A stretch of DNA of 53,653 bases from Azospirillum endophyticum (GTDB taxonomy: Bacteria; Pseudomonadota; Alphaproteobacteria; Azospirillales; Azospirillaceae), in the NCBI RefSeq assembly GCF_016595245.1, contig NZ_JAENHM010000046.1, forward strand, positions 1 through 53,653, written 5' to 3'. Of the stretch, positions 7,545 to 16,018 are shown in pieces. Numbering within the stretch: position 1 is the first letter of the stretch; every line of letters begins with the position of its first letter. Under the pieces are notes generated by a model that saw nothing but the letters and a program-made list of their open reading frames with translations, was not told where the DNA came from and did not search any database. Both the position numbers and the translations under genes were made by a program.

Positions 7545-8327
7545 ATGATCTGGATCCGGTCCCTTGCCTTCAACATCGCGTTCCATGCCTGGACCGCGCT
7601 GATGTGCGTCGCCCTGCTGTGGATGCTGCTGCTGCCGCGACCGCAGATGGTCGCGGTCGTGGTTTGGTATCTGCGCACCGTCGGCTGGCTGGAACGCACG
7701 CTGGTCGGCATCCGCTACGAGGTGCGCGGACGCGAGAACCTGCCCGACGGCCCCTATCTGCTGGCGGCCAAGCACCAGTCGGCATGGGAGACGATGAAGC
7801 TCCACCTTCTGGTGAAGGACCCGGCGATCATCCTGAAGCGCGAGCTGATGTGGATCCCGATCTGGGGCTGGTACGCCGCCAAGGCGAAGATGATCCCGGT
7901 CGACCGCGGGGCCGGCGGCGCGGCGATCAAGTCGCTGATCCGCAACTCCCGCCCGGTGCGCGACGAAGGCCGCCCCATCGTGATCTTCCCCCAGGGCACC
8001 CGGGTCGCCCCGGGCGCCTACCGGCCCTATCGGATCGGCGTCGGCGTCCTTTACGACAGCCTGGACATTCCCATCGTGCCGATGGCGCTGAATGCCGGTC
8101 TCTACTGGCCGCGCCACAGCTTCCTGAAGCGTCCCGGCACGGTGGTGGTGGAATTCCTGCCGCCGATCATGCCCGGACGCCCGCGCGCCGAAGCGATGCG
8201 CGACCTGGAAGAGCGACTGGAAGCCGCGAGCGACCGTCTCGTCACCACGGCCGGCGGTCCGCCCACCCTACGCCCGTCACAACCGGAACCGGAGCGGGAC
8301 AAGCGGACGGCCACCGCAGTGTCGTAA
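7545..8327 (+). CDS. 1-acyl-sn-glycerol-3-phosphate acyltransferase family protein
   Basis: Protein of 260 aa of the PlsC/LPLAT family. An N-terminal hydrophobic stretch (residues 8-30) anchors it. The catalytic block is KHQSAWET (the usual HX4D appears as HQSAWE), block III is VIFPQGTR, and VPMALNAGLYW corresponds to block IV. It would transfer an acyl chain to lysophosphatidate or a related acceptor. The change of Asp to Glu in block I is common in this alphaproteobacterial subgroup. Divergent from ftsE with 146 nt between the starts. Confidence 0.85.
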   Translation: MIWIRSLAFNIAFHAWTALMCVALLWMLLLPRPQMVAVVVWYLRTVGWLERTLVGIRYEVRGRENLPDGPYLLAAKHQSAWETMKLHLLVKDPAIILKRELMWIPIWGWYAAKAKMIPVDRGAGGAAIKSLIRNSRPVRDEGRPIVIFPQGTRVAPGAYRPYRIGVGVLYDSLDIPIVPMALNAGLYWPRHSFLKRPGTVVVEFLPPIMPGRPRAEAMRDLEERLEAASDRLVTTAGGPPTLRPSQPEPERDKRTATAVS

Positions 8328-8420
8328 AGGGCGTCGCAAAGACCGGCACGCAACGGTTAATTTCTTGAGCATGGCCGCGTATCTGCCTACGCTCGCGCGA
8401 CGAATCGCCGGGAGGGCCGG

Positions 8421-10313
8421 TTGAACCGGCTCCGGATGACGCGCGAGAGGACGATGACGCAGACCGAGAAGCCCCGAAGGCCCACCCGGTGTCGGAACAG
8501 GTGGAAGGAACGCTGGCGTGCCGCCGCCGTCGCCCTTCTGATGACGATGCAGCCGCTGACCGGCCCGGTCGGCACGCTCCTTTCCGTTCCCGCGACATCC
8601 GCCCCGCTCGCCATCGCCGCCACGGCGGCGGCCGTCACCCTGACGCCGCAGGAGGCCGAAGCCCGTGCCGGCTCCAGCAGCCGGTCGTCGGGCGGCTATT
8701 CGCGGCCGTCGCGCACGCCGTCCGTCAGCAGCAGCAGCCGAAGCTCCGGCAGCAGCAGCGGCTACTCCCGCCCCTCCGCCCCGCGCACGCCATCGACTGG
8801 AAGCAGCAGCGGCGGCTGGTTCTCGGGCGGATCCTCCAGTTCCAGCGGCGGCTATGCCCGTCCGGGGAACAGCGCCCCGTCGGTCGCCGCCCCGCCCGCT
8901 TCGGCCGGTGACCGTACCTTCAGCCAGCAGGGCTCGGCCGACGCGCTGAACCGCTACCGCACCAAGCAGGAGGCGGACCGCACGCCGCCGGCCCAGCCGG
9001 GAGCACCGCCACCCGCCACGTCGTCCCAGGGAAGAACCGGCAATTCCAGCAGTTCCGGCTGGGGATGGGGATGGGGGTCGGGCGGCTCCTCCTACCGCAC
9101 CCCGTCCACCCGGCCCGCGCCCGCCAATCCCTATGGCGGCTACGGCTGGAGCCCGCCGCCCTACGCCTACAACACCCCGCGCCGTTTCGGCCTGTGGGAC
9201 GGGCTGTTCCTGTGGTTCATGCTCGATACGCTGACCCGGCCCGGCCATGCCGCCTTCTTCCACAACAACGCCGAAGACCCCGGCTACCGCGAATGGCGGC
9301 AGGAGGCCGACCGGCAGGCCCGCGACAACGCGGAGCTGCGCGGCAAGCTCGACCAGCTCGACCAGTCGATGGCCGCCCAGTCCGGCACCCCGCGCGAGGC
9401 CGGCCAGCTGCCGCCCGACGTGCCGGCGGATCTGGCGCGCGCCGACACATCCAGTTCGGTGGACAGCGCCAGCGCGGCACAGGCATCCCCGCGCTCCGGA
9501 CATGGCTTCTGGTGGTGGGGCCTGCTGCTGCTGGGAGCCGCGGTGCTGTTCCTGCTGTGGCGGGCGCGGCGCCGGATGGATGCGCCATCGAAACCGGGGC
9601 CTGTCTCCGACAGCCCCGTCTCCAAGGGAGGATCGGACGTGCCCCTGTTCGGAACGCTCGGCAATTACGTGAACCAGAAGCTCAGCGGCAAGGCCTACAA
9701 CCCGTCGCTGTTCCGGGTGGGGATGACGGTCACCGTCGACCCCACCCCCTTCCTGCTGGCGGAGACCGCCACCAAGGTGAAGGCGCCGGATACCGGCGGC
9801 GACCGGCTGGTGTCGATCGAGGCGGTCGGCACCGTCACCTCCGGCCCGGCCAGCGTCTATCGCCTGCATCTGCCCGGTGGTCCGGGAAAAACCGGCGGGT
9901 TCTTCCAGATCCATCTCGGTCCGGACGGGCAGCCGGACGAATGCCGCTATTTCACGCCCATCGACAGCGTCGCCCCGTCCGACGAGGGCGAGTGGGGTTT
10001 CTGGCTGGACGATGCGGAGGGGATGATCGGCTGGCCGGAGTTCCAGACCAAGGACGGCAAGCTCTATCCCCGCGTCTGGCAGCCCGGCGCCAGCCGAATC
10101 CAGCCCTTCACCCTCAACGAAACGCGCCAGACGGTACGCGGGACCGAGACGGTGGTCAGCCAGTCGATGCTGTACGGCGCCCCCACGGGGGCGGCGTCCC
10201 CTGCCCCCACCACCGAATACATCCTGGTGGAGGCGGTGGAGCGGTCCGGCCGCGCCTCGGTCGAGATCGCCGCCGGCATCGACGTGAACCCCGCCTCCCT
10301 CTCCCTGTCCTGA
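8421..10313 (+). CDS. DUF2491 (YjfK-like) protein with Ser-rich exported or membrane N-terminus
   Basis: Protein of up to 630 aa. A hydrophobic segment near residues 34-54 is followed by a long Ser/Gly/Pro region with Trp repeats (GWGWGWGSGG), a conserved RRFGLWDGLFLWFML motif near residue 255, a membrane segment near 361-380 (WWWGLLLLGAAVLFLLW) and a C-terminal DUF2491 domain (LFGTLGNYVNQKLSGKAYNPSLFRVG onward). E. coli YjfK is DUF2491 alone, so this is a fusion. I use the TTG at 8421, which has GGAGGG upstream; the ATG at 8454 is an alternative. It heads a DUF2491-DUF350-PspA row like E. coli yjfJKL. The function is unknown, presumably envelope stress. Confidence 0.75.
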   Translation: MNRLRMTRERTMTQTEKPRRPTRCRNRWKERWRAAAVALLMTMQPLTGPVGTLLSVPATSAPLAIAATAAAVTLTPQEAEARAGSSSRSSGGYSRPSRTPSVSSSSRSSGSSSGYSRPSAPRTPSTGSSSGGWFSGGSSSSSGGYARPGNSAPSVAAPPASAGDRTFSQQGSADALNRYRTKQEADRTPPAQPGAPPPATSSQGRTGNSSSSGWGWGWGSGGSSYRTPSTRPAPANPYGGYGWSPPPYAYNTPRRFGLWDGLFLWFMLDTLTRPGHAAFFHNNAEDPGYREWRQEADRQARDNAELRGKLDQLDQSMAAQSGTPREAGQLPPDVPADLARADTSSSVDSASAAQASPRSGHGFWWWGLLLLGAAVLFLLWRARRRMDAPSKPGPVSDSPVSKGGSDVPLFGTLGNYVNQKLSGKAYNPSLFRVGMTVTVDPTPFLLAETATKVKAPDTGGDRLVSIEAVGTVTSGPASVYRLHLPGGPGKTGGFFQIHLGPDGQPDECRYFTPIDSVAPSDEGEWGFWLDDAEGMIGWPEFQTKDGKLYPRVWQPGASRIQPFTLNETRQTVRGTETVVSQSMLYGAPTGAASPAPTTEYILVEAVERSGRASVEIAAGIDVNPASLSLS

Positions 10314-10355
10314 TCCAGGACCCGACCCACCCCACACGACAAGAGTGCCGGCCCC

Positions 10356-10781
10356 ATGGAAAGCACCTTCGGTTCCATCCTGACCGCGCTCGGCACCGGG
10401 CTTCCGGTGCTGCTGGTCCAGCTCGCCGTGACGCTGGCATTGCTGGCGGCCGGCGTCGCCGTCTACACCCGCATCACCCCCTTCGACGAGCGACGGCTGG
10501 TGGCGGAAGGCAATGCCGCCGGCGGCCTGACCCTGGCCGGCTCCATCGTGGCGATCGCCATCCCGCTGGCGGCGACGCTGGCGACCAGCACCTTCGTGCT
10601 GGACATCCTGCTGTGGGGCATTGTGGCGGTGATCCTGCAGTTGGTCGCCTTCGCCGTGGCGACCCTGCTGATCCGCGACCTGCGCGGCCAAATCGAATCC
10701 GGCAACGTCGCGTCGGCGGCGACGCTCGTGGGTGTCCAGCTGGGGGTGGCGCTGATCAACGCCGCCGCCATGGCCGGATAA
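10356..10781 (+). CDS. DUF350 membrane protein (YjfL-like)
   Basis: Protein of 141 aa with four membrane segments. LAVTLALLAAGVAVYTRITPFDE, the NAAGGLTLAGSIVAIAIPLA motif and the terminal GVQLGVALINAAAM match the DUF350/YjfL family. It lies 42 nt after the DUF2491 gene and before the pspA-like gene, the same company these families keep in enterobacteria. The biochemical role is not known. Confidence 0.85.
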   Translation: MESTFGSILTALGTGLPVLLVQLAVTLALLAAGVAVYTRITPFDERRLVAEGNAAGGLTLAGSIVAIAIPLAATLATSTFVLDILLWGIVAVILQLVAFAVATLLIRDLRGQIESGNVASAATLVGVQLGVALINAAAMAG

Positions 10782-10784
10782 ATT

Positions 10785-10803
10785 GCCCCCGGGAGGTAAG
10801 GAT
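10785..10803 (-). repeat. Distal iteron copy upstream of the pspA-like gene
   Basis: GCCCCCGGGAGGTAAGGAT matches the 19-bp unit of the replication origin near 24 kb (reverse orientation). It lies between the DUF350 stop and the pspA-like start. Confidence 0.7.
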
Positions 10804-10897
10804 GGGGGTCTGGTCACCACATCCCCGCCTCCCCATCTGTGCAGGCGAGGCGCCTTGCCAAGCGCCTCCAACAACCCTCATCGACAGGATTCAAGCC

Positions 10898-11668
10898 ATG
10901 CTCGCCTTCATCCGCAACCTTATGGGTGTCAAGACCGACCAAGCCGTCCAGGGCGCCATGGAGGCGCTGGTGCGGTGGGATCCGAAATCCGCGACCGAGG
11001 CGGAGCTCCGGACCATGGAGCAGCATCTCGACGGCCTGGGCCGGCAGGTGGCGGAAGCCCGCGCCATCTATGACCGCGAGCAGCGCGAGGCCGACGAGAT
11101 CAAGTCGCTGTCGGCCCAGCGGATGGCGGCGGCCGAGCATCTGCAGCGCCAGATCGACGCGGAGGCCGACCCGTCCCGCAAGGCCGCGCTGGAAAAGAGC
11201 CTGGAGACCATCGTCGGCATGCTCGAGGAAATGGCCCCGGATATCGAGCGCGAGGTCCGCGATGCGGTCGAAGCGCGCGAGTTCCTGGAGGTGCTCGAAA
11301 AGAACTACGCCGAGGCCGGCGCGAAGCTCAAGGCCGCCCGCGCCGACCTGACCCGCGCCCAGCGCGACATGGGCCGCGCCGACCAGCAGCGCGCGATGGC
11401 CGAGCGCCAGGCGGAAGCCGCCCGGCAGGCCGCCGGCCTCGCCGGCGCCACCAGCGGCCTGACCGTCGCGCTGAAGGCGATGCAGGACACCGCCGCCAAG
11501 GATCTGGCCGCCGCCGAGGCCGCCAATGCCAAGGCCAAGCTGCTGCGCCCGTCGGCTCCGGAAAAGGAAGACCCCAACATCGCCGCCGCCCTGGCCGCCG
11601 CGTCGGGCAAGACGGCGCCGACCAACCTGTCCGACCGCTTGGCGGCGCTGAAGGCCAAGCAGGGCTGA
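10898..11668 (+). CDS. PspA/IM30 family protein
   Basis: Protein of 256 aa, almost wholly helical and charged, with the heptad pattern of PspA/Vipp1/IM30 proteins that line the inner face of the membrane under stress. The N-terminus MLAFIRNLMGVKTDQAV is amphipathic and could bind membrane. The C-terminal 40 residues (KEDPNIAAALAAASG...LSDRLAALKAKQG) resemble E. coli YjfJ rather than classical PspA. The reading frame is open far upstream, but the start at 10898 fits the family. Full iteron-like sites flank the gene at 10785 and 11702. Confidence 0.8.
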   Translation: MLAFIRNLMGVKTDQAVQGAMEALVRWDPKSATEAELRTMEQHLDGLGRQVAEARAIYDREQREADEIKSLSAQRMAAAEHLQRQIDAEADPSRKAALEKSLETIVGMLEEMAPDIEREVRDAVEAREFLEVLEKNYAEAGAKLKAARADLTRAQRDMGRADQQRAMAERQAEAARQAAGLAGATSGLTVALKAMQDTAAKDLAAAEAANAKAKLLRPSAPEKEDPNIAAALAAASGKTAPTNLSDRLAALKAKQG

Positions 11669-11701
11669 GGTCAGGGGGATCGGTAAAGGGAGACTTCGCC
11701 G

Positions 11702-11720
11702 ATCCTTACCTCCTGGGGGA
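11702..11720 (+). repeat. Distal iteron copy downstream of the pspA-like gene
   Basis: ATCCTTACCTCCTGGGGGA is an almost exact origin iteron (forward orientation), 34 nt after the pspA-like stop. With the copy at 10785 it forms an inverted pair around the gene. Confidence 0.7.
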
Positions 11721-11817
11721 CTCCCTCCACCCTATCCCGGGAGGAGAGCTTTGGGGGATGGAACGTCGTGGAACAGTTTTCGGCGGCTGTTCCATCCCGA
11801 CCGCAGGCCCGCCCGGC

Positions 11818-12519
11818 CTACAGGCGGCCGAAGGCGGCCTTCGCGCCCCGCCGCTCCTGCGCCGAGCCGAGGCTGGGATAGGGATCGTCGGGGTTGGCGG
11901 TCCAGGGGTAGACGCCCTTCGGTCCTTCCGCTTCCGGGCGGGCCAGGATGGCGGCGACGGCGCGCGGATCGGGCGGCGTGCGCTCACGAATGGCGCCGGG
12001 GATGTCGTCATCCAGTTCGGACAGTTCGGGAACGACGGCGGCCGAAGGGTCTTCGGGCAGCAACGGCTGCGAAGCGGCGAAGTCGGCCGATCGCCCGGAG
12101 GCCGGTTGCCGGGCCGAGTGGGCTCCGAGCCCGTCGAGGAGGCCGAGCCGGTCGGCCAGCCAGCGCACCGTCGACGGATCGCCGGAGGAAACCAGCCGCT
12201 CGATCTGCTCGACGACCAGGCTGCGCAGCGAGGAAAGGCGCAAGTCGGCTTCCCGGTTCAGGGCCTGCCGCTCCCACCAGACCCTGTGACGGAAATCCTT
12301 GGACCCGTAATAGGCCCGCCACAGGGTGGTGCGGCTGCAGCCCATGGCGCGAGCGACATAGAGGAAGCTGCTGCCGCGCGCCAGCATGCCGGCGGCCATC
12401 ACCCATTGCTCCTCATGGAACTGCGAACCGGGAACCAGCGAGCCTCCGGCGGGCACCGGCGGCTCTTCGGCCCAGAGGGGAAAATGGTCGTCGGCAAGGG
12501 TACGGCTGTCGAGGGCCAT
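11818..12519 (-). CDS. Hypothetical protein with helix-turn-helix
   Basis: Protein of 233 aa that I do not recognise as a named family. Residues 35-75 (EEQWVMAAGMLARGSSFLYVARAMGCSRTTLWRAY) read as a helix-turn-helix like those of phage terminase small subunits and resolvase-type domains. A second helical stretch ADLRLSSLRSLVVEQIERLVSSGDPSTVRWLADRLGLL follows, then a disordered tail. The AT-rich upstream region carries a perfect -10 hexamer. It may be a DNA-binding plasmid or mobile-element protein; the role is not inferable. Confidence 0.65.
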   Translation of the reverse strand: MALDSRTLADDHFPLWAEEPPVPAGGSLVPGSQFHEEQWVMAAGMLARGSSFLYVARAMGCSRTTLWRAYYGSKDFRHRVWWERQALNREADLRLSSLRSLVVEQIERLVSSGDPSTVRWLADRLGLLDGLGAHSARQPASGRSADFAASQPLLPEDPSAAVVPELSELDDDIPGAIRERTPPDPRAVAAILARPEAEGPKGVYPWTANPDDPYPSLGSAQERRGAKAAFGRL

Positions 12520-12557
12520 GGCGTCGCTCCGCAGGATGGTGGGACCTATGCGGAGAG

Positions 12558-12563
12558 ATTATA
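12558..12563 (-). promoter_or_regulatory. -10 element for the helix-turn-helix gene
   Basis: TATAAT on the minus strand, inside an AT-rich tract unusual for this genome, about 40 nt upstream of the start at 12519. No convincing -35 was found at 17 bp. Confidence 0.4.
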
Positions 12564-12761
12564 AGAATTTTTTCCTCGATTGTGGATTTTGTGCAAAACG
12601 GGGTTCCGGGAGCAACGGAACAGCAAACCGACATAAGAGGGTTCGCTGCCTTCAGGCCACCTCGTCCATGGCCTGGGCGGGACCACGAAGCGGGCGCCAT
12701 TCGCCGCGGGCAACCCCATCCGGTCAAGCATAGCTTGTGAATGCATAGAACTGTTGATTGT

Positions 12762-13532
12762 CTATGGCACCATCATCAACGGACGCGCATCGCGGGGAAA
12801 CCGGATGGCGTCGGAGATTTGCTCTGCCGCCGCCCTGGCCATCTGGATGATGACGCTCTTGTCGGTCGTCAGATATCTGGTAGCGCTCAAGACCATGACG
12901 ATGCCCGCATGCGCGGCTGGAGCATCATAGGCGATCGGTGCCGAGATGCCGACGTTTTCCGGGTCCAACTCTCCGACCGACACCGAATATCCGGCGCGCC
13001 GGATATCCTTCAAGGAGCCGCGTACCTCCTCCCAGCTGTTGCCGAGAACCGACGGCTCTTCCAGCGCATTATACTTCTCGAACAGCTGCTTTTGCTTCGC
13101 AGCCGGCAATGAGGCCATGATCACCTTGGAGCCAGCTCCCCGGAACAACGGCATCAATCGGCCTCGGCTATACGTCACCGTTGTGGGATCGGTGCCACGC
13201 TCGTGGTGGATGGTGATAATCCGGTCTCCCACCATACTCAGCAGGAGAATGTCGCAGCCACTCTGCTGCCGCACCTGCCGCATGGTTGGTTCCGCCGCAC
13301 GAAGCAGTGGATCACTTTCCCGCACGATGTAATCAAGCTCAATCGCCCGCGCACCAAGCCTGTACTCTCCGGAAAAACGAACCAGAAAGCCGGCTTCACA
13401 GAGATCCCTGATGTAACGGTAGCCTTGAGGTCGGCTGCATTCCAAAATGGCGATGATCTCATCCGCGGTAAGAGTCGGACGCTCAATGCTGAAGAGATCG
13501 AGGATCGCGAACACTTTCTTTACACTCGACAC
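12762..13532 (-). CDS. IclR-family transcriptional regulator
   Basis: Protein of 256 aa. The N-terminal winged helix (VKKVFAILDLFSIERPTLTADEIIAILECSRPQGYRYIRDLCEAGFLVR) is followed by the IclR effector domain with GSKVIMASLP, GYSVSVGELDPENVGISAPI and a C-terminal ISDAIR. IclR members control aromatic and acetate pathways by binding pathway intermediates. It lies downstream of, and in the same direction as, the four-gene catabolic operon but 407 nt away, so it likely has its own promoter. A role in controlling the operon is inference from position. Confidence 0.88.
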   Translation of the reverse strand: MSSVKKVFAILDLFSIERPTLTADEIIAILECSRPQGYRYIRDLCEAGFLVRFSGEYRLGARAIELDYIVRESDPLLRAAEPTMRQVRQQSGCDILLLSMVGDRIITIHHERGTDPTTVTYSRGRLMPLFRGAGSKVIMASLPAAKQKQLFEKYNALEEPSVLGNSWEEVRGSLKDIRRAGYSVSVGELDPENVGISAPIAYDAPAAHAGIVMVLSATRYLTTDKSVIIQMARAAAEQISDAIRFPRDARPLMMVP

Positions 13533-13939
13533 AAGGCTCTCCCAAGGTGCTTATCCGCAGTGACAGTCAATATATTCGAACGCCATGCGGAACCGCTGGG
13601 TGGAATTTGCCGTATGAGTGGCTCCTCTTGCGCCGCATGCTCCACTCCGCTCGACAAGCCCGTCCGAACCAGCCCTCAAAGCGGCAGGCCCGCACAATCA
13701 CCAATGCTTCGCAACGACGATAGAAACCGGCGTGAACTCCCGAAAGCACGCCCGCCGCTGGGCAAGCTTATCACATAGTGATATTTGGCGGAAATGGCAG
13801 GGGATCCTCCCGAAGGCTCGGCCGACCGTCCGTTCCGCCACCCGCCGGCCTGACAAATCGCCGTTTCCATCATTCGGTGGGCTGCGATGCCCCTTCCTCG
13901 GGATGACTGCAATGATCAGGCACCTTGGTGAACCGCACA
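13533..13939. other. Intergenic region upstream of the IclR gene
   Basis: No open frame with coding character was found. It must hold the IclR promoter (an AT-rich patch, CAATATATTCGAACG, lies near 13568-13583) and the end of the dioxygenase transcript. No clear hairpin terminator was seen. Confidence 0.4.
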
Positions 13940-14944
13940 TCACTGCGCGGCTCGGATCGCCTCATCCCACCAGGGGCAGGTGCCACGCATCAGCTGGTGG
14001 TTGCCGCGCATCACATGGACGGGCTCCTGCACGCCCAGTTCGGCCGCCTTGAGGCGCATGTCCCGGGCTTCCGCCCTCCGCTCGGGAGTCAACCATGTCC
14101 GGTCGTGGCCCCAGAGGCTCGGTCCATGCTCCAGCTCGACGGGGCTCCAGGTCGCCGGTTCGATCTCCCGGCCGCCCCAGCCATATTCCACCATGAATTT
14201 TGCGGGAGTGTAGGCATAGAACGACGTCATGCAGTCGTTGGTGTGCCGTCCGAGTGTGGCGCCGATCCTTCCTTCCTCCCCCTGTGCCAGATCATAGGCC
14301 TGACCGACATCGTCCAAATTGAAGAGTTCCATCATCAGGTGATGGACACCGCGCTTGCCCGTCTCGATCAGGGCAAGACTGTGATGCCTGGCATTGATGT
14401 GGAAGAAATAGGCCTTGAAGGGCCGCAGAGCGAAATCGCTGAGTTTGAAGCCCAGCAGATCGACATAGAACGGCATCACGTCGTCGATCCGTTCGACGGT
14501 CAGAACCGCATGACCCATCCCGAGCGGGCCGGTCCGGAAGCCGGAGATCGCCCGCCCCGGCTGGAACGGCGAATCGGCGATCGCGGCACCATGAAAGACC
14601 TCGATGCGGTTGCCAGCCGGATCATGGAACATGATCAGGTCACGGACATGCCTTTCCTCGGCAAGAGCCCTCGGCATCCGCTCGACCAGAACCCCGGCAC
14701 TCTCCAGCCGGCCGGCCAGCCGGTCGAGAGCATCGCCATCCTTGACCTCCCACCCGAAGAAGTCGGCGCCGTCGCTGTCATCCTGCCGCACGATGATCCG
14801 TTGCTTGCGATCGTCCATGCGAAAGGCCAGGGACGACCGGCTCTTGTCGATAAGCTGGAGTCCGAGGAACTTCGTCCCGTAGGAGCGCCAGTCGTCGAGC
14901 GTTTGAGACCGGACACCGACGTATCCGAAACTCTGGATTTCCAT
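13940..14944 (-). CDS. Type I extradiol ring-cleavage dioxygenase
   Basis: Protein of about 334 aa with two vicinal-oxygen-chelate (glyoxalase/bleomycin) domains, as in BphC-type enzymes that cleave catechols next to the hydroxyls. The Fe(II) ligands are seen in the C-terminal domain: His in GMGHAVLTV, His in GVHHLMMEL and Glu in FMVEYGW; the acid-base region SFYAYTPAKF is also there. The start is the ATG at 14944, preceded by GATGAGGT; the ATG 12 nt earlier overlaps that ribosome site. Last gene of the monooxygenase-hydrolase-FAH-dioxygenase operon. Confidence 0.88.
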   Translation of the reverse strand: MEIQSFGYVGVRSQTLDDWRSYGTKFLGLQLIDKSRSSLAFRMDDRKQRIIVRQDDSDGADFFGWEVKDGDALDRLAGRLESAGVLVERMPRALAEERHVRDLIMFHDPAGNRIEVFHGAAIADSPFQPGRAISGFRTGPLGMGHAVLTVERIDDVMPFYVDLLGFKLSDFALRPFKAYFFHINARHHSLALIETGKRGVHHLMMELFNLDDVGQAYDLAQGEEGRIGATLGRHTNDCMTSFYAYTPAKFMVEYGWGGREIEPATWSPVELEHGPSLWGHDRTWLTPERRAEARDMRLKAAELGVQEPVHVMRGNHQLMRGTCPWWDEAIRAAQ

Positions 14945-14984
14945 GGTCGACCTCATCCCGTATGTCGGTGGAGACGGCTGCCGC

Positions 14985-15980
14985 TCATACTGCGGGCCGC
15001 TCGTACCGGACGACCTTCTGCTCGATCGGGCCGAAGATGCTCGTCCCGGTCTTGTCCATCATCTCGACCCTGACGACGTCGCCGAACTTCAGGAACGGAG
15101 TCTTGATCTCGCCGGTCTCGATCTTCTCGATCATCCGGCGTTCCTGAAGGCAGGACGAGCCGACCGACCGATCCCGGTTCGAGACGGTACCGGACCCGAT
15201 GATCGTTCCCGCACCCAGAGACCGGCTCTTGGTCGCGTGGGCGACGAGGGTGGGGAAATCGAAGTTCAGATCGACGCCGGCGTCAGGACGTCCGAGCAGT
15301 TCCGAGTTGACGTGGCTGACGAGCGGCAGAGACAGCTTGCGGCCGTCCCAGGCGTCGCCGAGTTCGTCCGGCGTCACGAAGACCGGCGCGAAGGCGGTCG
15401 ACGGCTTGGACTGGAAGAAGCCGAAGCCCTTGGCGAGTTCGGCCGGCATCAGGAGACGGAGGCTGACGTCGTTCAGGATCGTGACGAGCTTGATGTGGCC
15501 GACGGCCTCCTCGGCCGTGATGCCCATCGGAACATCGTCGGTGATGACGGCCAGTTCGGCTTCCAGGTCGATGCCCCAGCCCTCGTCGGCCAGCACGATG
15601 TCATCGCGCGGACCGATCATCTGATCGCTGCCGCCCTGGTAGATGAGGGGATCGGAATACAGGCTTTCCGGCATCTCGGCCCCTCTGGCTTTCCGAACCA
15701 GTTCGGCATGGGACAGATAGGCCGAGCCGTCGCACCATTGATAGGCCCGGGGCAGCGGCGCCGCGAGATCGGCGTGGTTCAGTTCGAACGCATCGGCGAT
15801 CTCTCCGCCATTGAGCTTGTCATAGACGGAGCGCAGGCGCTCCCCGACATCGCTCCAGCGGTCGAGGGCGAGTTGCATCGTGGCGGCGATTTCCGGAACT
15901 TTCGTCGCCTTCGCGAGGTCTTTGCTGACGACGACGAGGGTCCCGTCGCGACCACCGGCCTTCAGGCTTGCAAGCTTCAT
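14985..15980 (-). CDS. Fumarylacetoacetate hydrolase family protein
   Basis: Protein of 331 aa. An N-terminal alpha/beta part of about 70 residues precedes the FAH domain. Metal ligands are visible in WGIDLEAELAVITDD (E and E) and the downstream D, and GSGTVSNRD with FLKFGDVVRVEM is the family C-terminal signature. Members hydrolyse acylpyruvates such as fumarylpyruvate, or act as oxo-pentenoate hydratases. In this operon it should process the product of ring cleavage or of the C-C hydrolase. The exact reaction cannot be fixed from sequence. Confidence 0.85.
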   Translation of the reverse strand: MKLASLKAGGRDGTLVVVSKDLAKATKVPEIAATMQLALDRWSDVGERLRSVYDKLNGGEIADAFELNHADLAAPLPRAYQWCDGSAYLSHAELVRKARGAEMPESLYSDPLIYQGGSDQMIGPRDDIVLADEGWGIDLEAELAVITDDVPMGITAEEAVGHIKLVTILNDVSLRLLMPAELAKGFGFFQSKPSTAFAPVFVTPDELGDAWDGRKLSLPLVSHVNSELLGRPDAGVDLNFDFPTLVAHATKSRSLGAGTIIGSGTVSNRDRSVGSSCLQERRMIEKIETGEIKTPFLKFGDVVRVEMMDKTGTSIFGPIEQKVVRYERPAV

Positions 15981-16018
15981 CGGAGAGTTTCCTATCGGTT
16001 GGAGATCACGCCGCGCGA

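Noticed and set aside
9065..10897. Upstream extension of the pspA-like reading frame
   Set aside because: It overlaps the DUF2491 and DUF350 genes out of frame and is Arg/Pro-rich shadow sequence; the real start is at 10898.
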